In this document: positions 15,847-23,435 of the stretch, in pieces | How the letters are laid out: every line of letters starts with the position of its first letter | How positions within the stretch are numbered: position 1 is the first letter of the stretch | Assembly (NCBI RefSeq): GCF_000236705.1 | Contig: NC_016599.1 | Coordinates: 3,720,001 to 3,784,000, forward strand | DNA: 64,000 nucleotides | Source: Owenweeksia hongkongensis DSM 17368 | GTDB taxonomy: Bacteria > Bacteroidota > Bacteroidia > Flavobacteriales > Schleiferiaceae | Reading direction: 5' to 3' | Made by a program: the position numbers and the translations under genes | Notes under the pieces: generated by a model | Told to the model about the DNA's origin: nothing | What the model saw: only the letters and a program-made list of their open reading frames with translations | Databases searched by the model: none

Positions 15847-15882
15847 AAACTGCCCGCCACTTGGTGGGCAGTTTTTTTTATT
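15847..15882 (+). terminator. Rho-independent terminator after the YceI gene
   Basis: AAACTGCCCGCCA pairs with TGGTGGGCAGTTT (one G-U pair), directly followed by a run of T. Strong intrinsic terminator for the YceI transcript; radC starts only 25 nt later. Confidence 0.85.
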
Positions 15883-15906
15883 TTAGAGTGTACCAAATCG
15901 CTCAAT

Positions 15907-16605
15907 TTGAACTATCAACCATCATCAAAAGGAATAAAAAGCTGGGCTGAGGATGATCGTCCTCGGGAAAAGCTTTTACTCAAAGGCAAGGCAGCACTTT
16001 CTGATGCGGAACTTATTGCCATCTTGCTTGGTAGCGGAAGTAGAGACGAAACCGCAGTAGACCTGGCCAAGCGCATTCTTCAATCTGTAAATGGAAACCT
16101 TAATGAGCTAGGCCGACTTGGCGTTCCAGAACTTACTAAGTTTAAAGGGATAGGCGAGGCTAAGGCTTTAAGTGTGATTACTGCTTTGGAAGTAGGTAAG
16201 CGTAGACGGATGTCCGAAGCTTTAGAGCGAAAGAGAATAACTTCCAGCGCTCAGGCTTTTGAAGTTTTGCAACCATTAATAGGCGACTTGAGTCATGAAG
16301 AATTTTGGGTAGTGTATCTCAGTGCTTCCAATAAAGTATTGGCACATCGCTGTATAAGCAAAGGAGGAATTACGGGTACCATGGCTGATACTCGTATGAT
16401 TTTCAAAGAAGGTTTGCATCTTAACTCCACAGCAATGATTTTGGCACACAATCATCCGTCAGGTAATTTAACCCCCAGTCAAGCGGATAAAAACCTTACA
16501 AGATCACTTATAAAAGCTGGAGACCTGATGGAAATAAAAGTGATGGATCATCTAATAATTACCGAGCACCAGTATTTTAGTTTTGCAGATGAAGGCGAAA
16601 TGTAA
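15907..16605 (+). CDS. radC: RadC-family JAB/MPN protein
   Basis: A 232-residue protein with an N-terminal helix-hairpin-helix-like part (about 1-95, LLGSGSRDETAVDLAKRIL, FKGIGEAKALSVITALEVGKRR) and a C-terminal JAMM domain with HNHPSGNLTPSQAD (from about H181), the zinc-binding motif. The start is TTG at 15907: the family N-terminus (PSSKGIKSWAEDDRPREKL) begins right there and no upstream ATG is available in frame. Despite its name, a role in DNA repair is not well proven; many copies are linked to mobile DNA. A terminator lies just upstream, so the gene needs its own promoter in a 25-nt gap or relies on readthrough. Confidence 0.9.
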   Translation: MNYQPSSKGIKSWAEDDRPREKLLLKGKAALSDAELIAILLGSGSRDETAVDLAKRILQSVNGNLNELGRLGVPELTKFKGIGEAKALSVITALEVGKRRRMSEALERKRITSSAQAFEVLQPLIGDLSHEEFWVVYLSASNKVLAHRCISKGGITGTMADTRMIFKEGLHLNSTAMILAHNHPSGNLTPSQADKNLTRSLIKAGDLMEIKVMDHLIITEHQYFSFADEGEM

Positions 16606-16681
16606 AGGGCATGAGACCTTATGTGGGATGAAAACAAGTTTTAAATTCCTATCTTTTCTGAAACTAAAAATAACCACTTCC

Positions 16682-17326
16682 ATGAACTCTCGTTTTCTTA
16701 TCCTTTCTCTCTGCTCCATATTTCTGTTTTCTTGTAATAAAAAAGAATCATCTTTAGATGAAGAGCAGTTTTGTTATAATTGGAAGCAAAACTCAACTAG
16801 TGACATCCTTTTATCAATAAATGAAGTGGCCCTTGTTGACAGCCTTTTTATCAATAATAATTTAAGCAAAGCGAATCTTCAATTTTTTGATTTAAGCGTT
16901 TCAAGCCAAACAAATACTACTTATATTAAGTGCCATCAGTATGTAAATGGATTGAAGGTGTTTTCAGGGGATCTGGTTTATTTATTCGATTCAAATGGAA
17001 AATTTGAAGAAGTATTCGGTGATGCAATTACAGGGATAAATCTGAGTAATAAGCCTGCAATGAATCCAAATGATTTAGTGAAAACATTCCACGATTCAAT
17101 AAATGCGGATCCACAAATGCAAGGATATAAGAGCCAAATGCTGGCAGAATGTGTGAATCTTGAATTTGGATACTTTGACCAAAATGCTGGAGATGGCAGC
17201 GCCAGTCCAGCTTACATAAAAGCCTGGTGGCTTACCTATGATGATTATAGTGCTGAAATGATAGTAAATGACCAGTCTGGAAAGACATATCGGTATTTCA
17301 ACGGAATTCGAACTTCTACAAAATAA
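16682..17326 (+). CDS. Hypothetical lipoprotein
   Basis: From ATG 16682 the product has a clean lipoprotein signal (NSRFLILSLCSIFLFSC followed by NKKESSLDEEQ). An earlier in-frame start at 16583 would overlap radC and bury the signal peptide, so it is rejected. The mature part, about 195 residues, includes a region with QYVNGLKVFSGDLVYLFDSNGKFEEVFGDAI, which resembles the PepSY/FTP-type propeptide fold found in secreted peptidase inhibitors (inference). The residues KKESSLDEE after Cys may act as a surface-export signal in Bacteroidota. Not recognised as a named family. Confidence 0.7.
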   Translation: MNSRFLILSLCSIFLFSCNKKESSLDEEQFCYNWKQNSTSDILLSINEVALVDSLFINNNLSKANLQFFDLSVSSQTNTTYIKCHQYVNGLKVFSGDLVYLFDSNGKFEEVFGDAITGINLSNKPAMNPNDLVKTFHDSINADPQMQGYKSQMLAECVNLEFGYFDQNAGDGSASPAYIKAWWLTYDDYSAEMIVNDQSGKTYRYFNGIRTSTK

Positions 17327-17382
17327 AAATCAGAGTACTATACATCCTTCAATTTGTCTCATTTTAGCAACGAACGGAATTC

Positions 17383-17390
17383 TATATTTG
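17383..17390 (+). promoter_or_regulatory. -7-like element directly before the deacetylase-like gene
   Basis: TATATTTG fits the -7 consensus but lies only 4 nt before the ATG at 17395. If it is used, the transcript would be leaderless or nearly so. A TTG is present upstream but about 26 nt away, longer than usual, so the match may be chance. Confidence 0.3.
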
Positions 17391-17394
17391 CTGA

Positions 17395-18699
17395 ATGATA
17401 TTAGTATACTCCGAAAAAACTACCGCGCGTTTTCGCTACATCGCCCGTTTGATGCTACAAAACCTTTTGGGTCAGGAGTTGCGTTTTACAAATGACTTAG
17501 AAGAGTACCTTCAAAGTACCCTTCCGAAAATAAATTACTCCAAAAACCCTCTTCAAAGTGGGGTGTATATTCAATCTGCAAACCTTCTTTTTGAAACAGA
17601 TATTTTTCAGCAGGACTTTCAGATTTCGGAGTATGATGGCGAAAAGGTCTTTTTTCTTTCTGGCAAGTTATCGAGCTTGCCTTTTGACCCTTTTGCGGCT
17701 TCCTTTTTTTTGGTAAGTAGGTATGAAGAGTATATTCCTTTTATTGCTGATAACCACAACAGATTTGCCGCAAAGGAGAGCTTTATGTTTAAACAAGGTG
17801 TGCTTCATAGGCCATTGGTAAATCAATATGCCGAGTTTATTGCCAAAAAACTTTTGGAGCAAAATCCAGGCCTGGAAATCAAGAGGAAAAAGTATGAGTT
17901 TGTAAATACTGTGGATATTGACAATGCGTATGCCTTTCAGGGCAAAGGTTTGGTGCGCACAGTAGGGGCTTATGCCAATGACTTGTTTAAGCTTAGGTTT
18001 GCAGAAATTAAAGATCGCACCCGTACTTTTTTAGGCTTATTAAAAGATCCGTATGAAACGTTTGATTATCAACTGAACTTGCAGGAAAAGTATGGTTACC
18101 GCTCTATTTACTTCGCTCTGTTTTCTCGCTTGGGTCAATATGATCGAAGTCTGACGTTGCACAGTAATCGACTTCAGCGATACCTCAAAGGAATCAATGA
18201 TTTTTGTGAAGTAGGTATTCACCCTTCCTATCGTTCCAATTCACATGTTTCCATTATGGAAGAAGAGCTGCACGGTTTAGAGAACGTTTTAAATATAGAT
18301 GTTACCAAAAGTCGTCAGCACTTTTTAAAGTTGTCATTTCCTGAAACCTATCGTCATTTGATAGATCTTGAAATTACAGATGACTACAGTATGGGTTTTG
18401 CTGCTGAGTCTGGTTTTAGAGCTGGTATTTGTACACCCTTTCGCTTTTATGATTTGGAGCTTGAAACCGAGACCCCACTTATAGTTCATCCTTTTGCCTT
18501 TATGGATGGTACTTACATTTATTACAAGCAAATGAGTCCTGATGATGCCTGGAATGAAATTTTGCAATACATAGAGGTTTACAAAAAGTACGGAGGCGAG
18601 TTTACCCCCATTTGGCATAATCGCATTTTTAGCGAGCGCGAGCCAGAGTGGAAAGGGTGGAACCGCATCTTTGAAGAAATGGTAAAGGCGGCTATATGA
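17395..18699 (+). CDS. Polysaccharide deacetylase-like protein with DUF7033-type N-terminus
   Basis: A 434-residue protein without a signal peptide. The C-terminal half follows a NodB-like plan: FVNTVDIDNAYAFQGKG (about 170-186, Asp-rich motif 1), a VGIHPSYRSN segment (about 278-287) that would give a metal-binding His, and ESGFRAGICTPFRFYDL near 340. The N-terminal 150 residues (SRYEEYIPFIADNHNRFAAKES) form the domain that precedes deacetylases of this type in Bacteroidota. Motif 1 differs from the standard TFDDG, so activity needs proof. It overlaps the FemAB-like gene by 4 nt, and a HAD phosphatase follows. Confidence 0.75.
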   Translation: MILVYSEKTTARFRYIARLMLQNLLGQELRFTNDLEEYLQSTLPKINYSKNPLQSGVYIQSANLLFETDIFQQDFQISEYDGEKVFFLSGKLSSLPFDPFAASFFLVSRYEEYIPFIADNHNRFAAKESFMFKQGVLHRPLVNQYAEFIAKKLLEQNPGLEIKRKKYEFVNTVDIDNAYAFQGKGLVRTVGAYANDLFKLRFAEIKDRTRTFLGLLKDPYETFDYQLNLQEKYGYRSIYFALFSRLGQYDRSLTLHSNRLQRYLKGINDFCEVGIHPSYRSNSHVSIMEEELHGLENVLNIDVTKSRQHFLKLSFPETYRHLIDLEITDDYSMGFAAESGFRAGICTPFRFYDLELETETPLIVHPFAFMDGTYIYYKQMSPDDAWNEILQYIEVYKKYGGEFTPIWHNRIFSEREPEWKGWNRIFEEMVKAAI

Positions 18700-19616
18700 T
18701 CAGGTATGTAAAGCATCACTTTATTGATAAAGCCAAATATGACCTTTGCGTAAAGCTGGATAGCTCTGGTTTGGTATATGGATTTTCGTGGTATTTGGAT
18801 ACCGCTTGTGAAACCTGGGATGCACTTGTGCTCAATGATTATGACGCTGTATGGCCATTGCCTGTTAGAAGTAAGTTTGGTATCAAATATTTCTACCGTC
18901 CATTTGGTATTCAGCAATTGGGAATATTTTCCAAAATAGATGTGAGCGATGATTACCGCAATGAGTTTGCAAAGCAAATGATTGCCAATTGCAAGTTTGC
19001 TGATTTATACCTTAACGAAGATCAATTGATAGGAGTTGAAAGCCTTGCAGGCGTTCAGACAAAAATCAACCGGAACTATGTTCTAAATTTAGGAACTTCT
19101 TATCGTGAGATTTACCATGGGTATAACAGCAATACAAGAAGGGCGATAAAAAAAGCAAGTAAGCAAAAACTTGAAATTTTTGAGCATGATGGCCCTGATG
19201 TACTGATAGATATTTTTAAGGACACGCGTGGTGAGCGATTGCAATTGAGTGAAGCTTTTTACGCAAATATGTCAAAGCTTATGTACCAGGCTTTGCATAA
19301 AGGTGTTGGTAAAGTTTGGACCGTATATGGCCCTGGAAACATTGCCTGTGGCGGTGCTTTTTTTATAGAGACCAATACGCGAAGCACTTTGCTTTTTACT
19401 GCTTTGGATGATGTGGGTAAGGAGATGCGTGCCATGTTTCATTTACTTAATGAATACATTATTCTAAATAGCGAAAATCAGTTGTTGTTGGATTTTGAAG
19501 GTAGCAATGATGAAGGAGTAGCACATTTTTACCGAAGTTTTGGAAGTAAGGAAAAACACTACCAGCAATTAAAATATAACGGATTGCCTTTACCTTTGAG
19601 GTGGTTAAAAAAATAG
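18696..19616 (+). CDS. FemAB/GNAT-fold acyltransferase-like protein
   Basis: The 306-residue product shows the double-GNAT pattern: an N-terminal half ending YNSNTRRAIKKASKQKLEI (about 140-158), typical of FemAB-related and CelD-like enzymes, and a C-terminal half with GGAFFIETNTRSTLLFTALDD and LLDFEGSNDEGVAHFYRSFG (about 270-290), a signature of the family. It probably transfers an aminoacyl or acyl group to a cell-envelope molecule. The ATGA overlap with the deacetylase-like gene suggests that the two enzymes act on the same substrate. The donor is unknown. Confidence 0.75.
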   Translation: MIRYVKHHFIDKAKYDLCVKLDSSGLVYGFSWYLDTACETWDALVLNDYDAVWPLPVRSKFGIKYFYRPFGIQQLGIFSKIDVSDDYRNEFAKQMIANCKFADLYLNEDQLIGVESLAGVQTKINRNYVLNLGTSYREIYHGYNSNTRRAIKKASKQKLEIFEHDGPDVLIDIFKDTRGERLQLSEAFYANMSKLMYQALHKGVGKVWTVYGPGNIACGGAFFIETNTRSTLLFTALDDVGKEMRAMFHLLNEYIILNSENQLLLDFEGSNDEGVAHFYRSFGSKEKHYQQLKYNGLPLPLRWLKK

Positions 19617-19621
19617 CATTC

Positions 19622-20320
19622 ATGACCACCAAGTACCATCATCTGTTTTTTGATCTCGATCATACCCTTTGGGATTTTGAGGCAAACTCAAGACTTACTC
19701 TCTTGGATTTGTTTGTCAAGCATAACCTTGAGCAGCAGCTAAAAACAGAGTATGAAGATTTTTATAAATCATACATAAAAGTAAATGATGGAAAGTGGGC
19801 GCTTTACCGTAAGGGTGGAATAACAAAAGAGGAACTACGTTTGGAACGCTTTCGCGATACTTTTTCCACATTTGGTTATGTGGATAATGAGTTTGCGGCA
19901 GTTTTTGAAAGTGAATATCTGAGTATTTGTCCTCACAAAACGCAGTTATTACCGGGAACAGAGGAACTTCTTGAATATTTACAGAATCGCTATGAACTGC
20001 ATGTGATTACTAATGGCTTCTTAGAGACGCAAAAAATAAAAATGAAGAAGAGTGGTTTGGAACTTTTCTTTCAAAGCATGATTTCGTCTGAAGAAATAGG
20101 AGTGAATAAACCAGCTCCACAGATTTTTGAAAAATCATTGAAACGTACTGGTGCTGACTCTAAAACTTCATTGATGATTGGCGATAGCCTTCATGCGGAT
20201 ATTTTGGGAGCCCAGAGTTTTGGAATGGATCAGGTGTTTTATAATCCTTTAAAACTGAAACATAACGAGCGTCCTACTTTTGAGGTTTCTCACCTTTTGG
20301 AGATGAAGAATTTTCTTTGA
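19622..20320 (+). CDS. HAD-family pyrimidine 5'-nucleotidase, YjjG-like
   Basis: From ATG 19622 the protein has 232 residues and begins TTKYHHLFFDLDHTLWDFEAN, the YjjG-type HAD motif 1 with nucleophile D11 and acid/base D13. Motif 2 is VITNG, motif 3 a Lys in EIGVNKPAPQIFE, and motif 4 GDSLHADILGA. YjjG enzymes dephosphorylate non-canonical pyrimidine nucleotides. An in-frame start at 19601 overlaps the upstream gene by 16 nt and lacks family support. The last 47 nt overlap the tail of a convergent minus-strand gene. Confidence 0.85.
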   Translation: MTTKYHHLFFDLDHTLWDFEANSRLTLLDLFVKHNLEQQLKTEYEDFYKSYIKVNDGKWALYRKGGITKEELRLERFRDTFSTFGYVDNEFAAVFESEYLSICPHKTQLLPGTEELLEYLQNRYELHVITNGFLETQKIKMKKSGLELFFQSMISSEEIGVNKPAPQIFEKSLKRTGADSKTSLMIGDSLHADILGAQSFGMDQVFYNPLKLKHNERPTFEVSHLLEMKNFL

Positions 20321-20687
20321 TTTCCCAATAACGGAATACGCGATAATTCCACTGGTTACCAACTCTGTCCCCCGTTAGCTCCATCCTTATTTTGTCACCC
20401 GCTTTTACACCTGGCAATTTTGGATCACCGTTAGTTGGCTTTGTGCCAAATTGAAACGAGCAGAGGATTTCAATTTCATTGATCTCAAAATTAGCCTTTG
20501 CTGTGTCTGCCTTGGTAACTTTTAGCAAAACAATATTATCTGCACCCTCAAATACACTTATTACTTCACCTGTTGCGTTTATTGGTTTTAGCTGTACCAC
20601 TTTTCCCTCGCTTTGTGCAAATGCGGAAACTGAAATTAGGCAAGTCCAAAGAAGTGAAATAAAAAGTTTTGAAGTCACGTGTGTCAT
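20274..20687 (-). CDS. Small secreted protein, unknown function
   Basis: A 137-residue product with a signal peptide (about 1-24, ISVSAFAQ) and a beta-rich mature part (GEVISVFEGADNIVLLKVTKA, GVKAGDKIRMELTGDR) that could be an OB-fold-like barrel. The C-terminus is Lys/Ser/Glu-rich. It is convergent with the YjjG-like gene and their coding ends overlap by 47 nt; the unusual overlap means that the last residues of both proteins are constrained by each other or free to vary. I do not recognise a family. Confidence 0.65.
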   Translation of the reverse strand: MTHVTSKLFISLLWTCLISVSAFAQSEGKVVQLKPINATGEVISVFEGADNIVLLKVTKADTAKANFEINEIEILCSFQFGTKPTNGDPKLPGVKAGDKIRMELTGDRVGNQWNYRVFRYWEIKENSSSPKGEKPQK

Positions 20688-20783
20688 TCTCTGATTTTTG
20701 AACTGCTAATAAAACAAAAGTTAGTCTAAAACTTGTAAGGAAACTAGTAAGAGACGGTTTTAGTTATATTTACAAAGAAGCTG

Positions 20784-21650
20784 ATGAGTCTACTCATGAA
20801 AAACATCCTCTACATAGTGTTGACACTCACAATTTTTGCATGCACAAAGCATGAAATTGAGGAAGTGTCAGGCAACCAGGCACCAGGCGAAATACTAGTA
20901 ACCCAGGCCATGAAGGATGCCTATATCAACCGTCTTTATATTTCCCTTACGGGAAGAAAACCGACCAGCGCAGAGTTTAGCCTAGCACGAAAAGGTCTGG
21001 GTAATTTGGCCGGCACTCCCGCCAGAGGGGTGGTAATTGATCAGATATTTTCTAAAGAAGATTATACTATCCGATTGTATGATATTGCTCGGGGAGATTA
21101 TCTCGAATCTTTAGATACTGCCCTGATTCGCTCAGATTATCAGCAGGTAATTAATGCTTTACAAACGGCTACTGGTCCTGCTCGTGAGTACTATCTGCAT
21201 GCTGAAAGAGTGCTGAAAGCTATGCTTGAGATACCGGCTGGTTTGCTTGATGAAACAATAAATATTACTGAAATGTATCGCAGAGTAGTAGATAACATAT
21301 ACTACGATGATATAAATATGGGAAGCGAAAACTATGTGGTGGCCACTTTTCAAAACTTCTTATTTAGATACCCCACTAACGTGGAGTTAGAAAATGGAAC
21401 AAATATGGTGGATGGAACACCCTCTTCCTTGTTTTTGAAAGCAGGTAACTCCAAGCAGGATTTTATAGATATATTTTTTGATAGTGATGACTATGCCGAA
21501 GGTTTGGTTATAAACCTTTATCGAAAGTATTTATTTAGAGAGCCCACCACTACCGAGATGTTCATCGATACGGATTTGTTTATTGCCAATGGTGACTATC
21601 GTGAATTACAAAAAAAGATTTTGACAAGTGATGAATACTTCTTCAATTAA
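20784..21650 (+). CDS. Lipoprotein with DUF1549-like N-terminus and DUF4214-like repeats
   Basis: A 288-residue lipoprotein (lipobox TLTIFAC followed by TKHEIEE; ATG 20796 is an alternative start). AYINRLYISLTGRKPTSAEF (about 46-65) resembles the start of DUF1549, a domain of large Planctomycete surface proteins. Similar units recur: FQNFLFRYPTNVELENG (about 190-206) and INLYRKYLFREPTTTEMF (about 241-258) followed by ILTSDEYFF. The unit LY..LF.R.PT..E ... S.DEY is also close to DUF4214. It is first in a tightly packed five-gene operon with a Tat-exported DUF1501-like protein and a cytochrome-like lipoprotein. Function unknown. Confidence 0.75.
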   Translation: MSLLMKNILYIVLTLTIFACTKHEIEEVSGNQAPGEILVTQAMKDAYINRLYISLTGRKPTSAEFSLARKGLGNLAGTPARGVVIDQIFSKEDYTIRLYDIARGDYLESLDTALIRSDYQQVINALQTATGPAREYYLHAERVLKAMLEIPAGLLDETINITEMYRRVVDNIYYDDINMGSENYVVATFQNFLFRYPTNVELENGTNMVDGTPSSLFLKAGNSKQDFIDIFFDSDDYAEGLVINLYRKYLFREPTTTEMFIDTDLFIANGDYRELQKKILTSDEYFFN

Positions 21651-22125
21651 AATATTTGCCATAGCGATAACCATTGCGTTTGGGGTTTCCTGCAAAAGGG
21701 AAGTTACAAAGCAATATGCTATTGATGAAGTTGAGTTGTATACCAGCGCCAGCGAGAAGAAAAACTTGAAAACTGACGAACAGTTTATTTCTATTCTTTA
21801 CAGCGATTTATTTGGAACAGCCATCACAAATACAAAGCTTCAAGAGCTAAATCAGGCCTATACCTCAATGGGTGATAAATTTTTGATTATTGATATTCTT
21901 ATAAAAAGCATGCTGGCTGATCCTGCAGCTCAGGTGCCAACAAAGGCAGCTATGGATGCTCAACCGGAAAGCTTTGTAGAAACTGCATATAAAACACTTT
22001 TGGTACGAAACCCAACAAAACAAGAGGAGTGGTTTTTAGTAAATCAGATTGAAAAAAATAAGACTTTGGAGCCGATCGATATTTATTACGCTATACTTAC
22101 TAGCGATGAGTATCGATACTACTAA
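21631..22125 (+). CDS. Second repeat lipoprotein of the DUF1501-like operon
   Basis: From ATG 21631 (164 residues; a GTG one codon earlier is less likely) the product has a lipobox AFGVSC followed by KREVTKQ. It carries two shorter copies of the unit seen in the upstream protein: FISILYSDLFGTAITNTKLQEL (spread over about 50-72) and FVETAYKTLLVRNPTKQEEW ending ILTSDEYRYY at the C-terminus. The end is nearly the same as the upstream protein's end (ILTSDEYFFN), so the two are probably related by duplication. The genes overlap by 20 nt in different frames. Likely a partner in one envelope complex. Confidence 0.75.
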   Translation: MNTSSIKIFAIAITIAFGVSCKREVTKQYAIDEVELYTSASEKKNLKTDEQFISILYSDLFGTAITNTKLQELNQAYTSMGDKFLIIDILIKSMLADPAAQVPTKAAMDAQPESFVETAYKTLLVRNPTKQEEWFLVNQIEKNKTLEPIDIYYAILTSDEYRYY

Positions 22126-22136
22126 TATGTATTAAT

Positions 22137-23435
22137 ATGAAAAGGAGGGAGTTTATTAGAAAAACGGGTATGGCAGCGGGAGCCATGGTTTTGCCATATG
22201 TGCTACCAGGCGGAAGCTTGTTTGCTCCTACTGGTTCTCGAAAGGCAAATCATGTGGTGTTTTGCATGTTTGCCGGTGGTGTACGTAATCTCGAAAGTGT
22301 ACACAAAAATGACGGAAACCTAATGCCTTCTATGCTGAATGGGAATGAAAGTATCAGTAGCGATATAGTTTCCTCAATGAGTGCTTTGCCTTCACCAGCT
22401 GTTAGTTCTCCATTGCAAAATTTTGGAACTCTTTATAAGGAATTTCGCTATGACCAAGGACCAACAGGGCACTTTAATGGTCACACCACCGCTATTACCG
22501 GGCAGTACACCAATAGTAGTTTGAGCTTGCTCGAAAGGCCATCGTATCCCACTGTTTTTGAACTTTATCGTAAGCATAATACGCCTAGTATGTCTGCTTT
22601 AAATTCGTGGTGGATCACACATACCAACAATTTATACCCCATTCTAAATTATAGTAACTACGCGGGCTATGGACCCACTTATGGTGCTAATCAGCTTTCG
22701 CCAAACGATTTATTTAGTAGTAGGACAGTTCCCAATTTGATTAATAAAAATAATTTTTCAGGAAATAATAAGGAGCTACAAGATGATATCAGGAAGTTTA
22801 TGAATAACAACTTTGGTGGCGGTCTTAATGCTTCTGCAGGAATGAAAAATGATACAGAGGATGCTGAAAAAATTGAAAACTGGATAGATAAAGTTCTGCA
22901 GGATATTTCTTCAGGGAGTCTCAATAATCCTTGGAATATACCATCCTATATGAATGGTGATATGTACAATATCTATTTTGCGGAAGAAGTGCTTAAGCAG
23001 TTTCAGCCCGAGCTTTTAGTGGTAAACATGTTTGGTGTAGATACTTGCCATACTGACTTTTCTGGATATTGTAATGCCATGCGAAGGGCAGATTGGGCGG
23101 TAGGACATTTATGGGATACCATTCAAAATACCCCAGGTTTGGCCAATGATACAGTTTTGATAGTTGCGCCAGAAATTGGGAGAAATGGTACACCAAACTC
23201 CATTGTAGATGCTAATGGTCGCCCAGCTTTAGATCACACAAATAGCGATCCTATGTCAAAAGAAATATTTTGTTTAGTAGCTGGTCCTCCATCAGTGGTA
23301 AACCAAGGGAAAGTAATAAGCCAAGAGGCTGGCCGAAGTATTGACATCGTTCCAACAATTGCCAATATTTTGGGCTTTGATAGTGAAATTCCAGGGCTAC
23401 TTCCCGGTAATGTATTACATGACGCTTTTATATGA
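22137..23435 (+). CDS. Tat-exported DUF1501-like protein (alkaline-phosphatase/sulfatase fold)
   Basis: The product starts KRREFIRKTGMAAGAMVLPYV, a twin-arginine signal with the RRxF core, and no cysteine lipobox. The 432-residue protein has VVFCMFAGGVRN near the mature start, NGHTTAITGQYTN, a central NMFGVDTCHTDFSGY segment (about 295-310) and APEIGRNGTPNS...ALDHTN (about 345-370), the layout of DUF1501 proteins, which are related to sulfatases and phosphatases. DUF1501 genes usually stand next to DUF1549/DUF1553 or DUF1800 genes; here the partner is a DUF1549-like lipoprotein. Twelve nucleotides separate it from the gene upstream and its stop overlaps the next start. Confidence 0.8.
   Translation: MKRREFIRKTGMAAGAMVLPYVLPGGSLFAPTGSRKANHVVFCMFAGGVRNLESVHKNDGNLMPSMLNGNESISSDIVSSMSALPSPAVSSPLQNFGTLYKEFRYDQGPTGHFNGHTTAITGQYTNSSLSLLERPSYPTVFELYRKHNTPSMSALNSWWITHTNNLYPILNYSNYAGYGPTYGANQLSPNDLFSSRTVPNLINKNNFSGNNKELQDDIRKFMNNNFGGGLNASAGMKNDTEDAEKIENWIDKVLQDISSGSLNNPWNIPSYMNGDMYNIYFAEEVLKQFQPELLVVNMFGVDTCHTDFSGYCNAMRRADWAVGHLWDTIQNTPGLANDTVLIVAPEIGRNGTPNSIVDANGRPALDHTNSDPMSKEIFCLVAGPPSVVNQGKVISQEAGRSIDIVPTIANILGFDSEIPGLLPGNVLHDAFI

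Noticed and set aside
16583-16681. Start of the lipoprotein at 16583 inside radC
   Set aside because: It would place a charged 33-residue segment before the lipoprotein signal; ATG 16682 gives a standard lipobox.
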